A stretch of DNA of 64,000 bases from Diaporthe sp. PMI_573. Its lineage: Eukaryota; Ascomycota; Sordariomycetes; Diaporthales; Diaporthaceae. Below the pieces are notes generated by a model that was not told the origin of the DNA, did not search any database, and saw only the letters and a list, made by a program, of their open reading frames with translations. Made by a program: the position numbers and the translations under genes. Positions 33,501-43,836 of the stretch are shown here, piece by piece. Position 1 is the first letter of the stretch. Each line of letters opens with the position of its first letter. The stretch lies in the NCBI GenBank assembly GCA_021399435.1, contig JAJTUP010000022.1:682001-746000 (forward strand), read 5' to 3'.

Positions 33501-35282
33501 TGAATAGACCCTCCCTGGCAGATCCTACGTACAGACCATCACACCACCCACTTTTTCAGAGATCTCAAGTTTAGGACTCATGCTTTCCCGGTGTCAATCA
33601 AAGAGGTCAAATTATTCATTAAATCGTCTTTTCCGAAGTGGATACTCACAATCCTCTTGTCAAGGTAAGACGTGGGATGGAGGTGGGATGATGTAGGTCG
33701 CGTGCGACAATCATGTTCGGGTTTTTCTTCTGTTGGAAGCGCTGCGCTAGTGCCCGGGCCCGTTGGGTGGATGTTGAAGGCTGTCGCCTCAGTCATCCTT
33801 ACCCATTCCTTTTTCTCATTCGGAGGCGTCAAGGGACCAAGGGATGGATGTAAGATGATAGGTATTGGGGGCTGAATCTACAACGACTCCACCGTCTGAG
33901 GCTTGATTTGCGGCGACTTGATTGCCACGTCATTGCACCGCGCTGGGAAGCATCAAAGTCGGCACGTAACAGGGGTGACGCAAAGCAGATGTCTGCGGGG
34001 ACCACTTCAGGCTTGGGAGGCAGGGGGCGACTACTGCACATGAGATGAGAACGGAGGATTGCTGAGGCAGTGGCACCAAAAAAACAGCAAAGAGATGGCG
34101 CGTGTTACGATGCAGGCCCAAAGTGGCAGGGCAGATCCGTGCCTAGACCGCAGTGTGGCTATGCGACGCTCTCGACGGGCAAGTTGTGCAAGCCTGCCTA
34201 CCAGCCTACGAAGCCCATCGCCGTTCGACAAGCCCCGCTCCAAGCATGCATGCGGGCCACCTCATAAGCGTGTAAGCTTGCCCTCCCCACCCACTGACGC
34301 AACGGCTGGGCGAGAAAGCCAAGAGAGTCGATGGGGCATTTCTCAGGCTCACCTCGTGCTCTTTGCTTCAAACTGCAGCTCAATGAAACCTGGACGTCCT
34401 GTGGGTAATGGAGTGCTCAGGATTCGATTCAGCAGGGTTTACTTGAGCTTCAAATTGAAACGCGGCGAGTCCGTAGGAAGCTAGGTACCTAGGTAGTCAG
34501 CTGCAGACAACTATACCAAGGTTCAAGCCTTCGTAGTGCGAACCGAGAGCTGTCAGACCGTGACAAGAGCAAATTCGGAGAGCATACAGGGAACAGACTC
34601 CGTAGGATGCCCTGTCGGCACAGCTAACTCCGGCTCATTAACGAGAGGTTTGATGGTGCGGTGACTCCCACTGGAAAATTGTTGTAGAAGCTGAACCAAT
34701 CACACACCTGCCTCTCCAGATAGGTGGCGGTGAGGCGAAGGTGTGTGGGAGAGAAGCCCTTAAGACCCTGAAGACCGCAGAGCCGCAACCGGGCGAACCG
34801 GGCGAACCACTGCCCAAGAGTAGGCAACTCCCGTGTAGCATCAGTGCATCCCGGAGGTGCGTTTCTAGGCCCCACAGATGCGGACCATTGTACCTCGGAG
34901 TACCTTTTCCCGGATTGCAATGCCAGGTACCATTTACATTCACTTCGTGATTACATTGCAGAGTTTCCGTTTACATAAGTTGGGATTGTTCTCCTTCGCA
35001 GGCCTTCATACACGCCCGCTTGAGTTCACCTTTGAGCCAGATTTTCTTCAACAATTCAACCTTCAAGCCCACTTTGTGTGAGCCGGGCCGAACACTTTGT
35101 TCCTGATTAGACTATACATCCACGGCCTTACGCTTGACGTGACGCTACGTCCCACGCCATTGGCCCTTTCAGTCGCCCTCCTGATTACCAAAAAGCCCAT
35201 GCCCGGAAGTCAAGACAAGACAGGCTGCAGACGATCTCGCGTAAGGCTACATCGCCCTTCACATTCCTGACAAGACCAAGAC
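30529..35282. other. Gene-poor, AT-richer region
   Basis: About 4.75 kb without a confident gene. Weak candidates, not annotated as genes, are short ORFs at 31610-31756 (48 aa, MATKAQVDCEELLIYSYG start) and 32054-32293 (79 aa, good ACCATGG context). CTAGGTACCTAGGTAG lies at 34481-34496. By eye the sequence is less GC-rich than the flanking coding regions; this was not computed. Confidence 0.5.
34481..34496. repeat. CTAGGTACCTAGGTAG element
   Basis: Palindrome-rich repeat of CCTAGGTA. A 20-base version recurs at 46425-46444 and a CTACCTAGGTA fragment at about 23337. Such TAGGTACC repeats are scattered in many ascomycete genomes; function unknown. Confidence 0.7.
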
Positions 35283-35880
35283 ATGGCACCAGCGACCGCA
35301 TCACCAAACAAAACCATATCCTTGGACACTTCCAGTGGGCAAATCATCTTCGTTCAAGGTTCAGACAACTCATGGGCCCTGGACCTGAACACGCTGGTCA
35401 CAATCGTGTTTGGTATAATCACCATTGCTTTCCAAGCAGGCCATATGTACTATGTGCGAGCTAGACAGTAAGCATGCCCATGAATGTTACATGGTGAAGC
35501 TGACGAGATCCACAAGGAAGAGAAAAGTCGGGGCCCCCGAAGACAGTATCGAGAACGGCGGAGAAAGGCTCCTTGCACACAGGCAGGAAGCGCAGTTCAC
35601 ACTGTGGCGCCCCCAGTACAATTGGGATGAGCTCGAGGAACAACAGAGCCCAGAAACAGCGCGAGGACAACCCACCCCCGTTATACCCAACCGCGGTGGA
35701 GCTCCACGACAGGTATTCCGACGGGATGACGGCGTACAGGTAGGTGAAACAGGGCATCTGCCCCCAGGGTATGTGTACCGCCGGATTCCAGGGCAGAACA
35801 ATGACTGGGAAAGAGACCCAGGCCCAAGGCTCACCGCGACCGCGTCTGCCCTTGAACGACACTATGCTCAGCGTCAATGA
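35283..35880 (+). CDS. Single-pass membrane protein with long tail, paralogue 3 (about 182 aa)
   Basis: Exon 1 35283-35467 and exon 2 35517-35880, joined by a 49-bp intron in phase 2 with donor GTAAGC and acceptor AAG (least certain point). The N-terminus is about 22 residues longer than in the two paralogues. It then repeats their pattern, NSWALDLNTLVTIVFGIITI, ending GHMYYVRARQ. The tail is long, charged and proline/arginine-rich, with RPQYNWDELEEQQSP, PPGYVYRRIPGQNNDWERD and a C-terminus ALERHYAQRQ. Function unknown. Relationship to the ORFs at 28504 and 30216 rests on the W-[SA]-L-x-L-x-T-x-V-x-I-x-FG core and the intron phase. Confidence 0.6.
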
Positions 35881-36167
35881 CCCGGTCTCGCCAGAGGCTT
35901 CGTTAGCCGTTTATTGACGTACGGTGCGAAGGATGAAAGGCATTTGGCGGCGTTCGGGCGGCCTCGGGCAGTGTAGATAGGTCTGCTCCACCAGATATAT
36001 AACGCAGGCTTCCCTTTCTCTTGTTTCGTTGTTGGCCTAGCAAATGGGATTATTCTCAAATTTCAACCTGTTCCCTGCCCCCGCGTGCTAACATTCGCTT
36101 TTGAAGCCGTTTGATTGAGAGACTATCCGCGACTCGAGCCGATACACCCCAAAAACCCGGCGACGCC

Positions 36168-36626
36168 CTACTGCGTCAAGAACTCCTCGATATCCTTATC
36201 CTCGTCGTCCTCCTGCAGCTCCTGTAGCCTCTTCTCCTCGGCGTCCAGCAGCTTCTTGACCATGGTCCTCTGCCTGCGGCGGGCCTTCTTGCCCCAGTCT
36301 GTCGCGGACGCCTGGCCCTCGCCCTCGGCGTCGCTGTCGTCGCTGTCCTCAGGGATCTGTATCTTGTGGCCGCGCAGCTCATTGGGCGACATCTTGGCCT
36401 TGGCCTGGGCCTCTGCCTCTGCCTCCGCCTCGGCGGCTTCCTTTTCGTGCTGGTTCATCTGGGCCTTGCCACCGAGCTTGAGCAGGTAGGGCCGGAGGAG
36501 CATGTAGGTGCCGACGATGATGACGATCCTGATCCACTTCTCCGGGGACATGCCCTCGAGGGTGCCGCGCAGGTTGCGCGTGAAGCGCTCGTATGCGATA
36601 TAGAGTAGGTTGAGTATGCCGTCCAT
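36168..36626 (-). CDS. PGA2: PGA2-type protein-trafficking protein, 152 aa
   Basis: Single exon starting MDGILNLLYIAYERFTRNLRG, preferred over an upstream in-frame ATG because it matches the family's start. Features are an N-terminal amphipathic stretch, one membrane segment (IRIVIIVGTYMLLRPYLL, about residues 32-50) and the conserved LRPYLLKLGG. An A/E-repeat coiled coil, an acidic SDDSDAEGEGQA patch and DWGKKARRRQRTMVKKLLDAEEKRL follow. This matches Pga2 (processing of Gas1 and ALP), an ER/nuclear-envelope protein needed for secretory-protein maturation in yeast. It ends DIEEFLTQ. Length fits the family (130-160 aa). It is divergent from CENP-S, with about 600 bases between starts. Confidence 0.92.
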   Translation of the reverse strand: MDGILNLLYIAYERFTRNLRGTLEGMSPEKWIRIVIIVGTYMLLRPYLLKLGGKAQMNQHEKEAAEAEAEAEAQAKAKMSPNELRGHKIQIPEDSDDSDAEGEGQASATDWGKKARRRQRTMVKKLLDAEEKRLQELQEDDEDKDIEEFLTQ

Positions 36627-37231
36627 GCTGGGCGATGTGTGCTGGTTGAGGTCGGGCGGTGGGCAAGCGGTGTTGGTGGGGAAGACTTTGCGCTGGAGGG
36701 TCGCCGTTGGGTGGTTCGGTCTGATTATATACAATCTGCTAGCAGGTCGTCAATCCAAGACGACAGCGTGTCAGGATTGATATCGGTGTGGGATATTCGG
36801 GAATGGGTGGGAGTGCGGGAATTTCGCGAGCTCTTTTTTTTCGAAGACATGTAGTCCAAGTCGCGCGCCCCGAGCTTGGTCGAAGCACGAACGCACTGAC
36901 GCAGTTTATGGCCTCCACAGCGACCTCACTCGCCTCGGCACTGGCTGACGAGGCACGCTAGCCCTCTGAGGCAGTACTGTGTAGGCCCGCGCCCCCACTC
37001 GTTGCTTCGAGCCAAATCCGACGCCTGTGATTTGCTGGAGCCTCACTAACAACATTTTGAATTGTCCAGGGGTGCGACTTGGCTCTTGGCCAAGCTTCTC
37101 TCAACGCGTGACGACTCCTCTTGAAGTTGCCATGTTTGGACGAGGCATTGCCTGACCAACTGTCGAGCCATATCACCGACTGCCGCCCAGACCCACGTTT
37201 GATTTCTCAAGTCGCTCGCGCCTGGGGGACG
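36627..37231. promoter_or_regulatory. Shared divergent promoter region of PGA2 and CENP-S
   Basis: About 600 bases separate two head-to-head start codons, so both promoters must lie here. No specific factor site is claimed; a T8 run occurs at about 36834. Confidence 0.5.
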
Positions 37232-37714
37232 ATGGCAGACCGATCTGAAGAAGACGTTCGCGAAGTCAGTAAAATGCCATCTTCCCATGCACGCGTTCAG
37301 ACGCGTCGTGCACTCACACTCTCACACTCTCACACTCATCAACAGCGTCTCAAAGCAGCCCTCTGGTTCGCAGTCGGCAAGATGGTCGACGAGCAGTCTT
37401 TGCTGCGCAATAGGAATGCCACGCCGCAGTTTATCGGTGCTTTGACAGAGATGGTGTGGACTCAGATCGGTGAGCATTCTCATCCTCAGGGTGCCAAACT
37501 CATGGTGCGGTTACGAGTTCTGACAAGTGGACCAGAGAATGTTGCAATAGACCTGGAGAGCTTCAGCCGCCACGCAGGCCGGTCCTCTGTCACTACTGAC
37601 GATGTCTTGCTCCTGGCCCGGCGCAATGCAGACCTGAACGGCATCATCAAGGATTTTGTAGACGAGCAGAAGGCAGCCAAGGTCAGCAAGGGCAAAGGAA
37701 AAGCCAAGCGATGA
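37232..37714 (+). CDS. MHF1: CENP-S / MHF1 histone-fold protein, 111 aa
   Basis: Three exons, 37232-37264, 37346-37469 and 37536-37714, with GT-AG introns of 81 and 66 bp. The joined protein starts MADRSEEDVRERLKAALWFA and carries MVWTQIENVAIDLESF and HAGRSSVTTDDVLLLARRN. That is the diagnostic histone fold of CENP-S/MHF1, a centromere CENP-T-W-S-X subunit and FANCM partner that binds DNA with CENP-X. The tail is lysine-rich (KAAKVSKGKGKAKR). Length is normal. The unspliced frame is open through both introns, which could mislead gene finders. Intron 1 contains a CTCACA repeat. Located in the nucleus at kinetochores and repair forks. Confidence 0.95.
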   Translation: MADRSEEDVREVSKMPSSHARVQTRRALTLSHSHTHQQRLKAALWFAVGKMVDEQSLLRNRNATPQFIGALTEMVWTQIGEHSHPQGAKLMVRLRVLTSGPENVAIDLESFSRHAGRSSVTTDDVLLLARRNADLNGIIKDFVDEQKAAKVSKGKGKAKR

Positions 37715-39516
37715 AGGCCCAAGCAGTGACGTCAATCGCTACATTGACGAGCATCACCCTGGAACTGGCTGACAGCGGATTCGATCGAGCTGTGCTCGAG
37801 CCTTTGCGCCTATCAGTCCCTGTCAAAACGCCCGCACCCGCTTGGATGAAGATGAGTCTCTGTTTGAAGACGAGTCGAGGTCCCAAAGTCCACGACAACA
37901 AGCGGTTCCAGTCAAGTAAAATCTCCCAAAACATGGGCCTCCATTCGAGTCTGATAATGCGCCGCGAGTCGTGAACGACCATGGCATAGGAATGGGTTTG
38001 TCAGAGACTATTCGCAAGGTCGAATACCCCCGACGGACGACAATCCTGGGACATCTGTCCGAACGCCGGCTTGGGACTAGTATCCACTATGCTTCGTACA
38101 TACTGGGCGCCAGGAGGATCCTGCAAAATCAAATCCAGACTGCCGACCATGGATCAAGGCAACGCGTATCAAGGCTTACATCATCCTGGGCATTTTTGAG
38201 TGGACAACTTGGAGTTGGCATGTGGCGTTTCAGGAAAAGAGACTCTGGCTGTGACTATAGCAAGAGACAAATCGCGACGGTGGAGACTGAAAATAAGAGC
38301 ACCATAGGCATGCGAGTTTGGCAGAAAAGGGTCTCGGTTCGTCTGAACCTTTCAATTTCTCAAACTCTGCCAGGGCATCGAGTTCATTTCCATGGCGATC
38401 AATTTCACATACGCGTTGTTCAACGTCTGTCATCCCAGCAATACGCTTTGTACTAGAGGATAAATCCTTATCCACACATGAGCCCACATTGGAGTCAGTA
38501 CCCGTATACAATAAGAGCGGGTATTATCACTCAGCGATGGATCCTGTACTGGATGCAGCTGTCAAACCTTGATCTTCAGGCCTCGTTCCTCAAGGCGCCT
38601 GGTCAGTCGAGCCCAGGTTCTCCTGGTCTCTCTCATTGCGATCCAAATGAAAGCTAATAATGAACCTAAGGCCATGGTCGCGGAACCGCAGCAGAGAAGG
38701 CCAAGTTATAGTGTCACCCCGGGAGCCGTACCGGAGCCGCGGCTGCTACAGCTGTGGACGGCACCTGTCATGTGCTCGCATTGGCAGCCGAAAAAGGCAA
38801 CTATCCAGAGAATTGTCGTGAACGCACGGCGGAAGCCTTGCTGGGTCCTGCAGCTTCACGAGTTAACGGCGTGGTCAGCATTGTTGTCATCCTAGTAAGC
38901 TTCCGTCAGCCAGGCTCGTCAGCAGTCCGGCCCGTCACGCAGCGCGCTTCTTCCTTGGGGGCACAGCAGCACAAAATGAGCAGACGGCCCTGCCAACAGC
39001 GCTAGGACCATGCCGAGCCGACCCTTGATGGCCGTTTATGTGCTCCGAATGGCGTCCCCGAGTCGCGGCATGGCACCAGGATGAAAGGGGAGAGCAAGGG
39101 GCCCAGTGACACCAGAGGTAACAGAGGGCGGAATTTATCTTACCCGCCGGAACGGTGACGGCGTTGGGCTAGCGCAGCCAGGTGTTGCAGCTCTGATGAG
39201 ATCACCTTGTGCCCCTTGTGCCACCCCAGGGTTATCATATCTACATGCCCTTGAATCCTCCTCTGTCATCCCTGCCTGAACATCCGGTTCTGAAAAGAAT
39301 GTTTCCACCGCAATGAAACTATTCCTCCTCCTAACCGCTTCTCATCGAGGAAACAAGGACGGAATGCTCCGAGGCGGTTCCTCGGAATCTTCCACTCACT
39401 CACTTACTGCTTCCGAGAAGCGAGCGGAAAGTAGTGCAACCAACACCCACGTTGAGACCGGCCCTCGGAGGTGGCCCCCCCACTCCTAAGCTCGTCCTTC
39501 GCTCGCTGCTGCCTTG
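37715..39516. other. Intergenic upstream of Zn2Cys6 gene
   Basis: About 1.8 kb; only short ORFs, none recognised. The last 200 bases are CT-rich. Confidence 0.5.
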
Positions 39517-41639
39517 ATGAGCCAGATGCCGGCTCCGCCTCCGATCTCAGACTCTCCCAGAGGCCTGAGGTTCCGAGCCGTGAACGATCCGACCCACGAT
39601 CAATACGCGGACAACCCGGAAAACCCGGGGCCTGACTCGGTGCCGGCATTAGACGACATTACGATGCGAGGAGGCCAGGCTCATGGCGGCCATGGCCACA
39701 GGGCCGATGCTGGCCCAGGCCCCGAGCTCACGCGCCGTGCCGTAGGGCCTCGGCTCTACCACAAGAAGTCGAGGATGGGTTGTCTCAGATGCAAGGCCCG
39801 CCGAGTAAAGGTGAGTTGAGTGTTCTACTTATGCTAGCCCGGCAGCAGAGTGGGGTGTTTCGCGGAGCGGACGGGGATAACTATATATGCACGTCACACC
39901 ATTCGTCTAGAGGCCTAGTTGACTGCTTCTCATGCGCCGTCCCTTGCCATATAACCACCGGCTTCAGCCTCGGCCTTGACCACGTCGGCCCTTTTTGGGG
40001 TGACTCTTCCTTATTCACTACTGATATCTCCGTATAGTGCGATGAAGCACGACCTGTATGCAGCGGATGTAGCCGCCACCTGGTGGAGTGTGTCTATCCC
40101 TCGCGCGGAGCCCCCTCCCAGGGCAGCACTCGGCAGGACGGCGGCGCCGGTATCAGCCTCCGCGTCACCCGTGCCGAGTCCTCTTCCGGACACAGCGATC
40201 AGGGGGTCTCGCCGAACGCATCGACATCAGCCTCCGCCTATCCCACTTCCGAATCATGGTCTGCTCGCACTCCAGGCCCGGAGCCGCACCCCAAGCCAGT
40301 CCCGGTAGAGCCCGGCGGGTTCTCTCCCATGACGCCCGGGTACACGCCGTACCCGATCAGCCGAGGCCTGTCGCCATCCCATATCGGAGGGTACCCGCCG
40401 TCCAGCAGCGGCGGTGGCGGCGCCCTGGCCCCGATGTCGAGCCGCGCCCCGTCCGTCGTCAGCAACAGCTCGTCGTCGCAGACGGGGAGCATCGTCCGCG
40501 AGGCAAACGACTACCTGTCGCACCTGACCGACCCGGAGATCCTCGACATTCCCGAGTCCAAGGAGCGGCGCATCTGGGAACTGCGGCTACTGCACAACTA
40601 TATGGTCAACTCGGCGCGGGCGGCCGCCGGCAGCAGGGCGGAGCGACCTCACGGCCCACAATCGAGGCCTTCGGAGGGGGCACCGCCCCAGGACAGCAGC
40701 GAGGCGATGGCAGAGGACGACGCCGGACCCGGGGATGCGGGCGCCGCGTTCGGGCAGGGATCGTTCCTGTGGGGGCTTGAGATCCCCTTGCTGGCGTTCG
40801 AGGACGACGCGATCCTGTATGCCATGCTGGCGTCGAGCGCGCTCAACATGTGGACCAAGAGCGGCGACGCCCGCGAGCGCGACGAGCTGCGCATGTGCCA
40901 GCAGAAGTACCTGTCCATGGCGCTGCGCGAGCAGCGCCAGGCAGTGGGGAACCTGAGCCGCGACAACGCTGACACAGTGTGTATGTCGTCGCTAATCATC
41001 CTGCAGAACTCGTTCGCCCTCGTGCAGACGCTGCCCGTGAGGCCCTGGCAGCCGCCGCTCGAGTGGCTGCGCATGGGAAAGGGCGCCGGCTCCGTGCTCA
41101 CCGTGGCGAGGGGCTACCTCGGCCCGCCTGGCGGCGCCGGCGCCGGCGGAGGAGGAGGGGGGGACAAGACGACGCGGTTCCTCAAAAGCATGCCACGCAT
41201 GGACCCGGACGAGATGTTCACGCCGGGGAACCGGGCGCACCTGACGTGGCTGCTGGACAACGACCGCGGGGCCACCGACGCCGTGGGCGGGGACCACGAG
41301 CTGCAGGATAAGGTGACGCTGGGTGTCTACAACCGCGTGCTCAGCTACATCGGCGCTGTGCAGAAGGCCATTGCCGACCGCGAGCCGCTGTACGCCGTCT
41401 GCCGGCGCTTCATCGGTTTTGCCGTCTGGATGCCCGAGGTGTACCACGACTTCCTGACGCAGCGGCGGCCGCGCGCCCTCATCACGCTGGCGCACTTCTT
41501 CAAGCTGTGGATACCCTACGAGGACCTGTGGCTCATCGGCAAGACGGGCGAGAACCAGGTCCGCGGCATCCAGGACGCCCTGCCGGCGCAGTGGAGACAC
41601 AAGGTCGACGGCATCTTTGAGGAGTACCGTGTCGTTTGA
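39517..41639 (+). CDS. Zn2Cys6 transcription factor (sterol uptake control/UPC2-like), about 631 aa
   Basis: Exons 39517-39810 and 40038-41639; the 227-bp intron interrupts the zinc cluster after CLRCKARRVK, and exon 2 resumes CDEARPVCSGCSRHLVEC (phase 0). The joined cluster has spacing C-x2-C-x6-C-x5-C-x2-C-x6-C, and the intron lies at a position often used in this family. A low-complexity S/P/G linker follows (about residues 115-270). The effector region then starts at about 280 with LLHNYMVNSARAA and FLWGLEIPLLAFEDDAILYA, FLTQRRPRALITLAHFFKLW and DALPAQWRHKVDGIFEEY. This C-terminal pattern is typical of fungal sterol-uptake-control-type regulators (Fungal_trans_2). A six-glycine run occurs at about residue 470. 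It is a nuclear regulator; targets unknown. Confidence 0.92.
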
Positions 41640-43079
41640 GCCGTGTGTGACTGGGTTCTGGAAAATGAACTGCACGAGGCTATAAAATGTGGGACGGCTT
41701 TACAGCCTTGTCCAGTCGCCCACGACGGAAAGACATGTCTACGGCTGAATGAGAGAGCCGTGACAACGCTATCGGCTTGCTAATACTACAAGACGACTTC
41801 GGGAAAGGCTCAGCCGGGATAGATACCTAACGAGGCGCCAGTCATGAGGGACAGGATTCAAAAAAGGGCACACCAAGGATTTGGTCGACCGGAACAGGAC
41901 AGCGGCATGGGTTGAGTAGCTGTCACTATGCTCAGATCAACAGAGGAAAACGCCATCAGATGGCGGTGAACGGCACTTTCCAGGCGCGACGCGATGTCCA
42001 GAAACCCAGCCGTGGAGGAACAATGCGCAAAGTTCTGCAGCTACATGGCTCGCAGAGCGCACTTGAGAGTCAACGGGGTCTTGACACAACCTCCGTCCAC
42101 ATCGACAGCCTGTCTGGACAAGACAGGATTTTTCGGGAAGGACCAGGTATTGGAACAATAAGCACGTGAAACCACGCGAAGCCAGCCGGCCCACGGATGG
42201 CAAGGTTTCAATCCGAGGCACCTCACAAATGTGACTGAGACACAGGACCAGGTCGTAATATACCTGCCAAGTCAGCCATCTCGAAACACAGAGGTGTATG
42301 TAGGCAGACAAAGAGCGTGACTGACAGTGCAGAGGAAGAGAGACAGGTCAGATTCACGATGTTTGGCATCAACAGACCGTGTCACGGGTCATCAGCTAAG
42401 CCATGCAAAATCGGTAGAATCATCATGTGACGGGCACAGATACATATAAAAGCTTGTGTTGCACAGGCAAGCATCACAGAGTAAATCGATCGAAAGCTCA
42501 CCATTTGATTATGGGTACAGTCCCAGCGGGCTCAGAAGTTTCACGAGTGAGAGTGAAATAAGTGTGGTCGCGTGACCATCAATCTGGCACGCACATTCTC
42601 AGCTACGACACGGGCTGAGACGAGGCCTTGTACTGAGGCAAGTGTTCACACACGTGTCATGGTCCATAGCTGATCGATGTCGGAATAAGACACGTTCTTG
42701 CAGAAAAACAACAGAAAACAGGGAGGAGCAAATTGTCTTCTTCAGACGCGGTAGGTATTAGAAGGAATGGGCAAAGGGGGGGGGGGCGTTCCCCGCATGC
42801 CAATACATGTGTGTGCTAATGGCCTGACCTGTCACCTACCGGGCCGCCGGGGGACCCACGGGAGAAGACCGTTCCCATGAATGAGAGGACGCCAATGCGC
42901 GATGTCACTGTCTGTCTCAGGATCTGAGATTGTGGGCAGGGTAGTAGTGAGAATCTGTCGTTGGCGCCCTGAACGCCAAATCGTGTAGCCTCACTTTCCC
43001 ATAGTATATGTAGTGAATCACGAGCTTTGCTCGGGTGTCTGCTACACGGCCACATTTTCTATATTGCTCACATCCAAAC
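41640..43079. other. Intergenic region
   Basis: About 1.4 kb; no recognised gene. A G11 run at 42776-42786 and a TATA-like ATATAAAAGC at about 42446-42455. Confidence 0.5.
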
Positions 43080-43229
43080 CTCCTGTAGGATGGTCTCCTA
43101 TGGGATAACCTCCTATGTAACAGCCTCCTGTAGGATAACCTCTTATAGGATAACCTCTTGTAGAATAGCCTTCCTTGGGAAGACCTCTCATGGAAAAGTC
43201 TCCTGCGGAACAACTTCCTATGGAATAAC
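43080..43229. repeat. 15-bp minisatellite, array A (10 units)
   Basis: Ten contiguous imperfect copies of a 15-bp unit, consensus about CTCCTATGGGATAAC. Because 15 is a multiple of three, frames stay open: pentapeptides like SYGIT on the plus strand and RLSYR on the minus strand. Related to array B at 46550-46744. Confidence 0.9.
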
Positions 43230-43393
43230 TAGATAGGAGGTACTCAAGCTATAGGGGCTCCATAACAACGTCTTCGAATTCTTGGAATGTGGCCGTGTTA
43301 CTGTAATGATGTAGGTGATGTAAGGTGTTAGGAATTTAGCGAGTACTGTAAACTATGAATTTTGTGATTTCCACTGGTATCACCATCGAGAAT

Positions 43394-43702
43394 CTACTCG
43401 GCCGACTTCGTCTGTGAAATGCAATCAGAACACCAATATCCATGCTCGACCAGAAGATCCGAAATGCTCGTCCTGATCCTTGATGCCCCCTTTTCACTGT
43501 AGATGTGTATCGTCCTCCGATAGTCATGCTCATGAATGAGGAGTTGTAGGGCCTTGCCAGCACACTCCTGCCCGCCGTACTGGTTCCTGAAATCAATTGG
43601 GTATGGCTTTGCCGACTCTTTAGTCACACAGAAGCCGTCCAAACTCCGCCGCTGTGCAATGGTCACAACCGAACCGTTTCCCGTTCCATTAATCTGCTTC
43701 AT
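43394..43702 (-). CDS. Small cysteine-containing protein, 102 aa, unknown
   Basis: Minus-strand ORF starting MKQINGTGNGSVVTIAQRRS with convincing codon use. It has four cysteines (GFCVTK, GQECAG, YWCSDC) and a body with IHEHDYRRTIHIYSEKG and SISDLLVEHGYWC. No signal peptide follows this ATG. A splice acceptor (ATATAG) lies just upstream in frame, so a 5' exon may exist, but only 134 bases separate this ATG from the rhomboid stop and no ATG occurs there. It could be a short gene, the 3' part of a gene overlapping the rhomboid, or an alternative 3' exon. No family recognised. Confidence 0.4.
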   Translation of the reverse strand: MKQINGTGNGSVVTIAQRRSLDGFCVTKESAKPYPIDFRNQYGGQECAGKALQLLIHEHDYRRTIHIYSEKGASRIRTSISDLLVEHGYWCSDCISQTKSAE

Positions 43703-43836
43703 CCATCGTCCATGCTATATGTTGCACTGTCCAGCCGTCTCCTGAGATCAAGACGAGTCTGCAATGTGTACCGTTTGTCCGAAACCCGAGACCCGGGACC
43801 AGCTCTCGCTCCGAAGATCGTGGCGACGGTGACAGT

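Noticed and set aside
38230..38511. 93-aa minus-strand ORF
   Set aside because: A short helical stretch looks protein-like, but there is no supporting family, splice or promoter signal.
43689..43836. Read-through extension of the rhomboid frame past intron 2
   Set aside because: A GT-AG intron gives the family-typical C-terminus SWCKYLSCLPVSNWC; the read-through tail has no such match.
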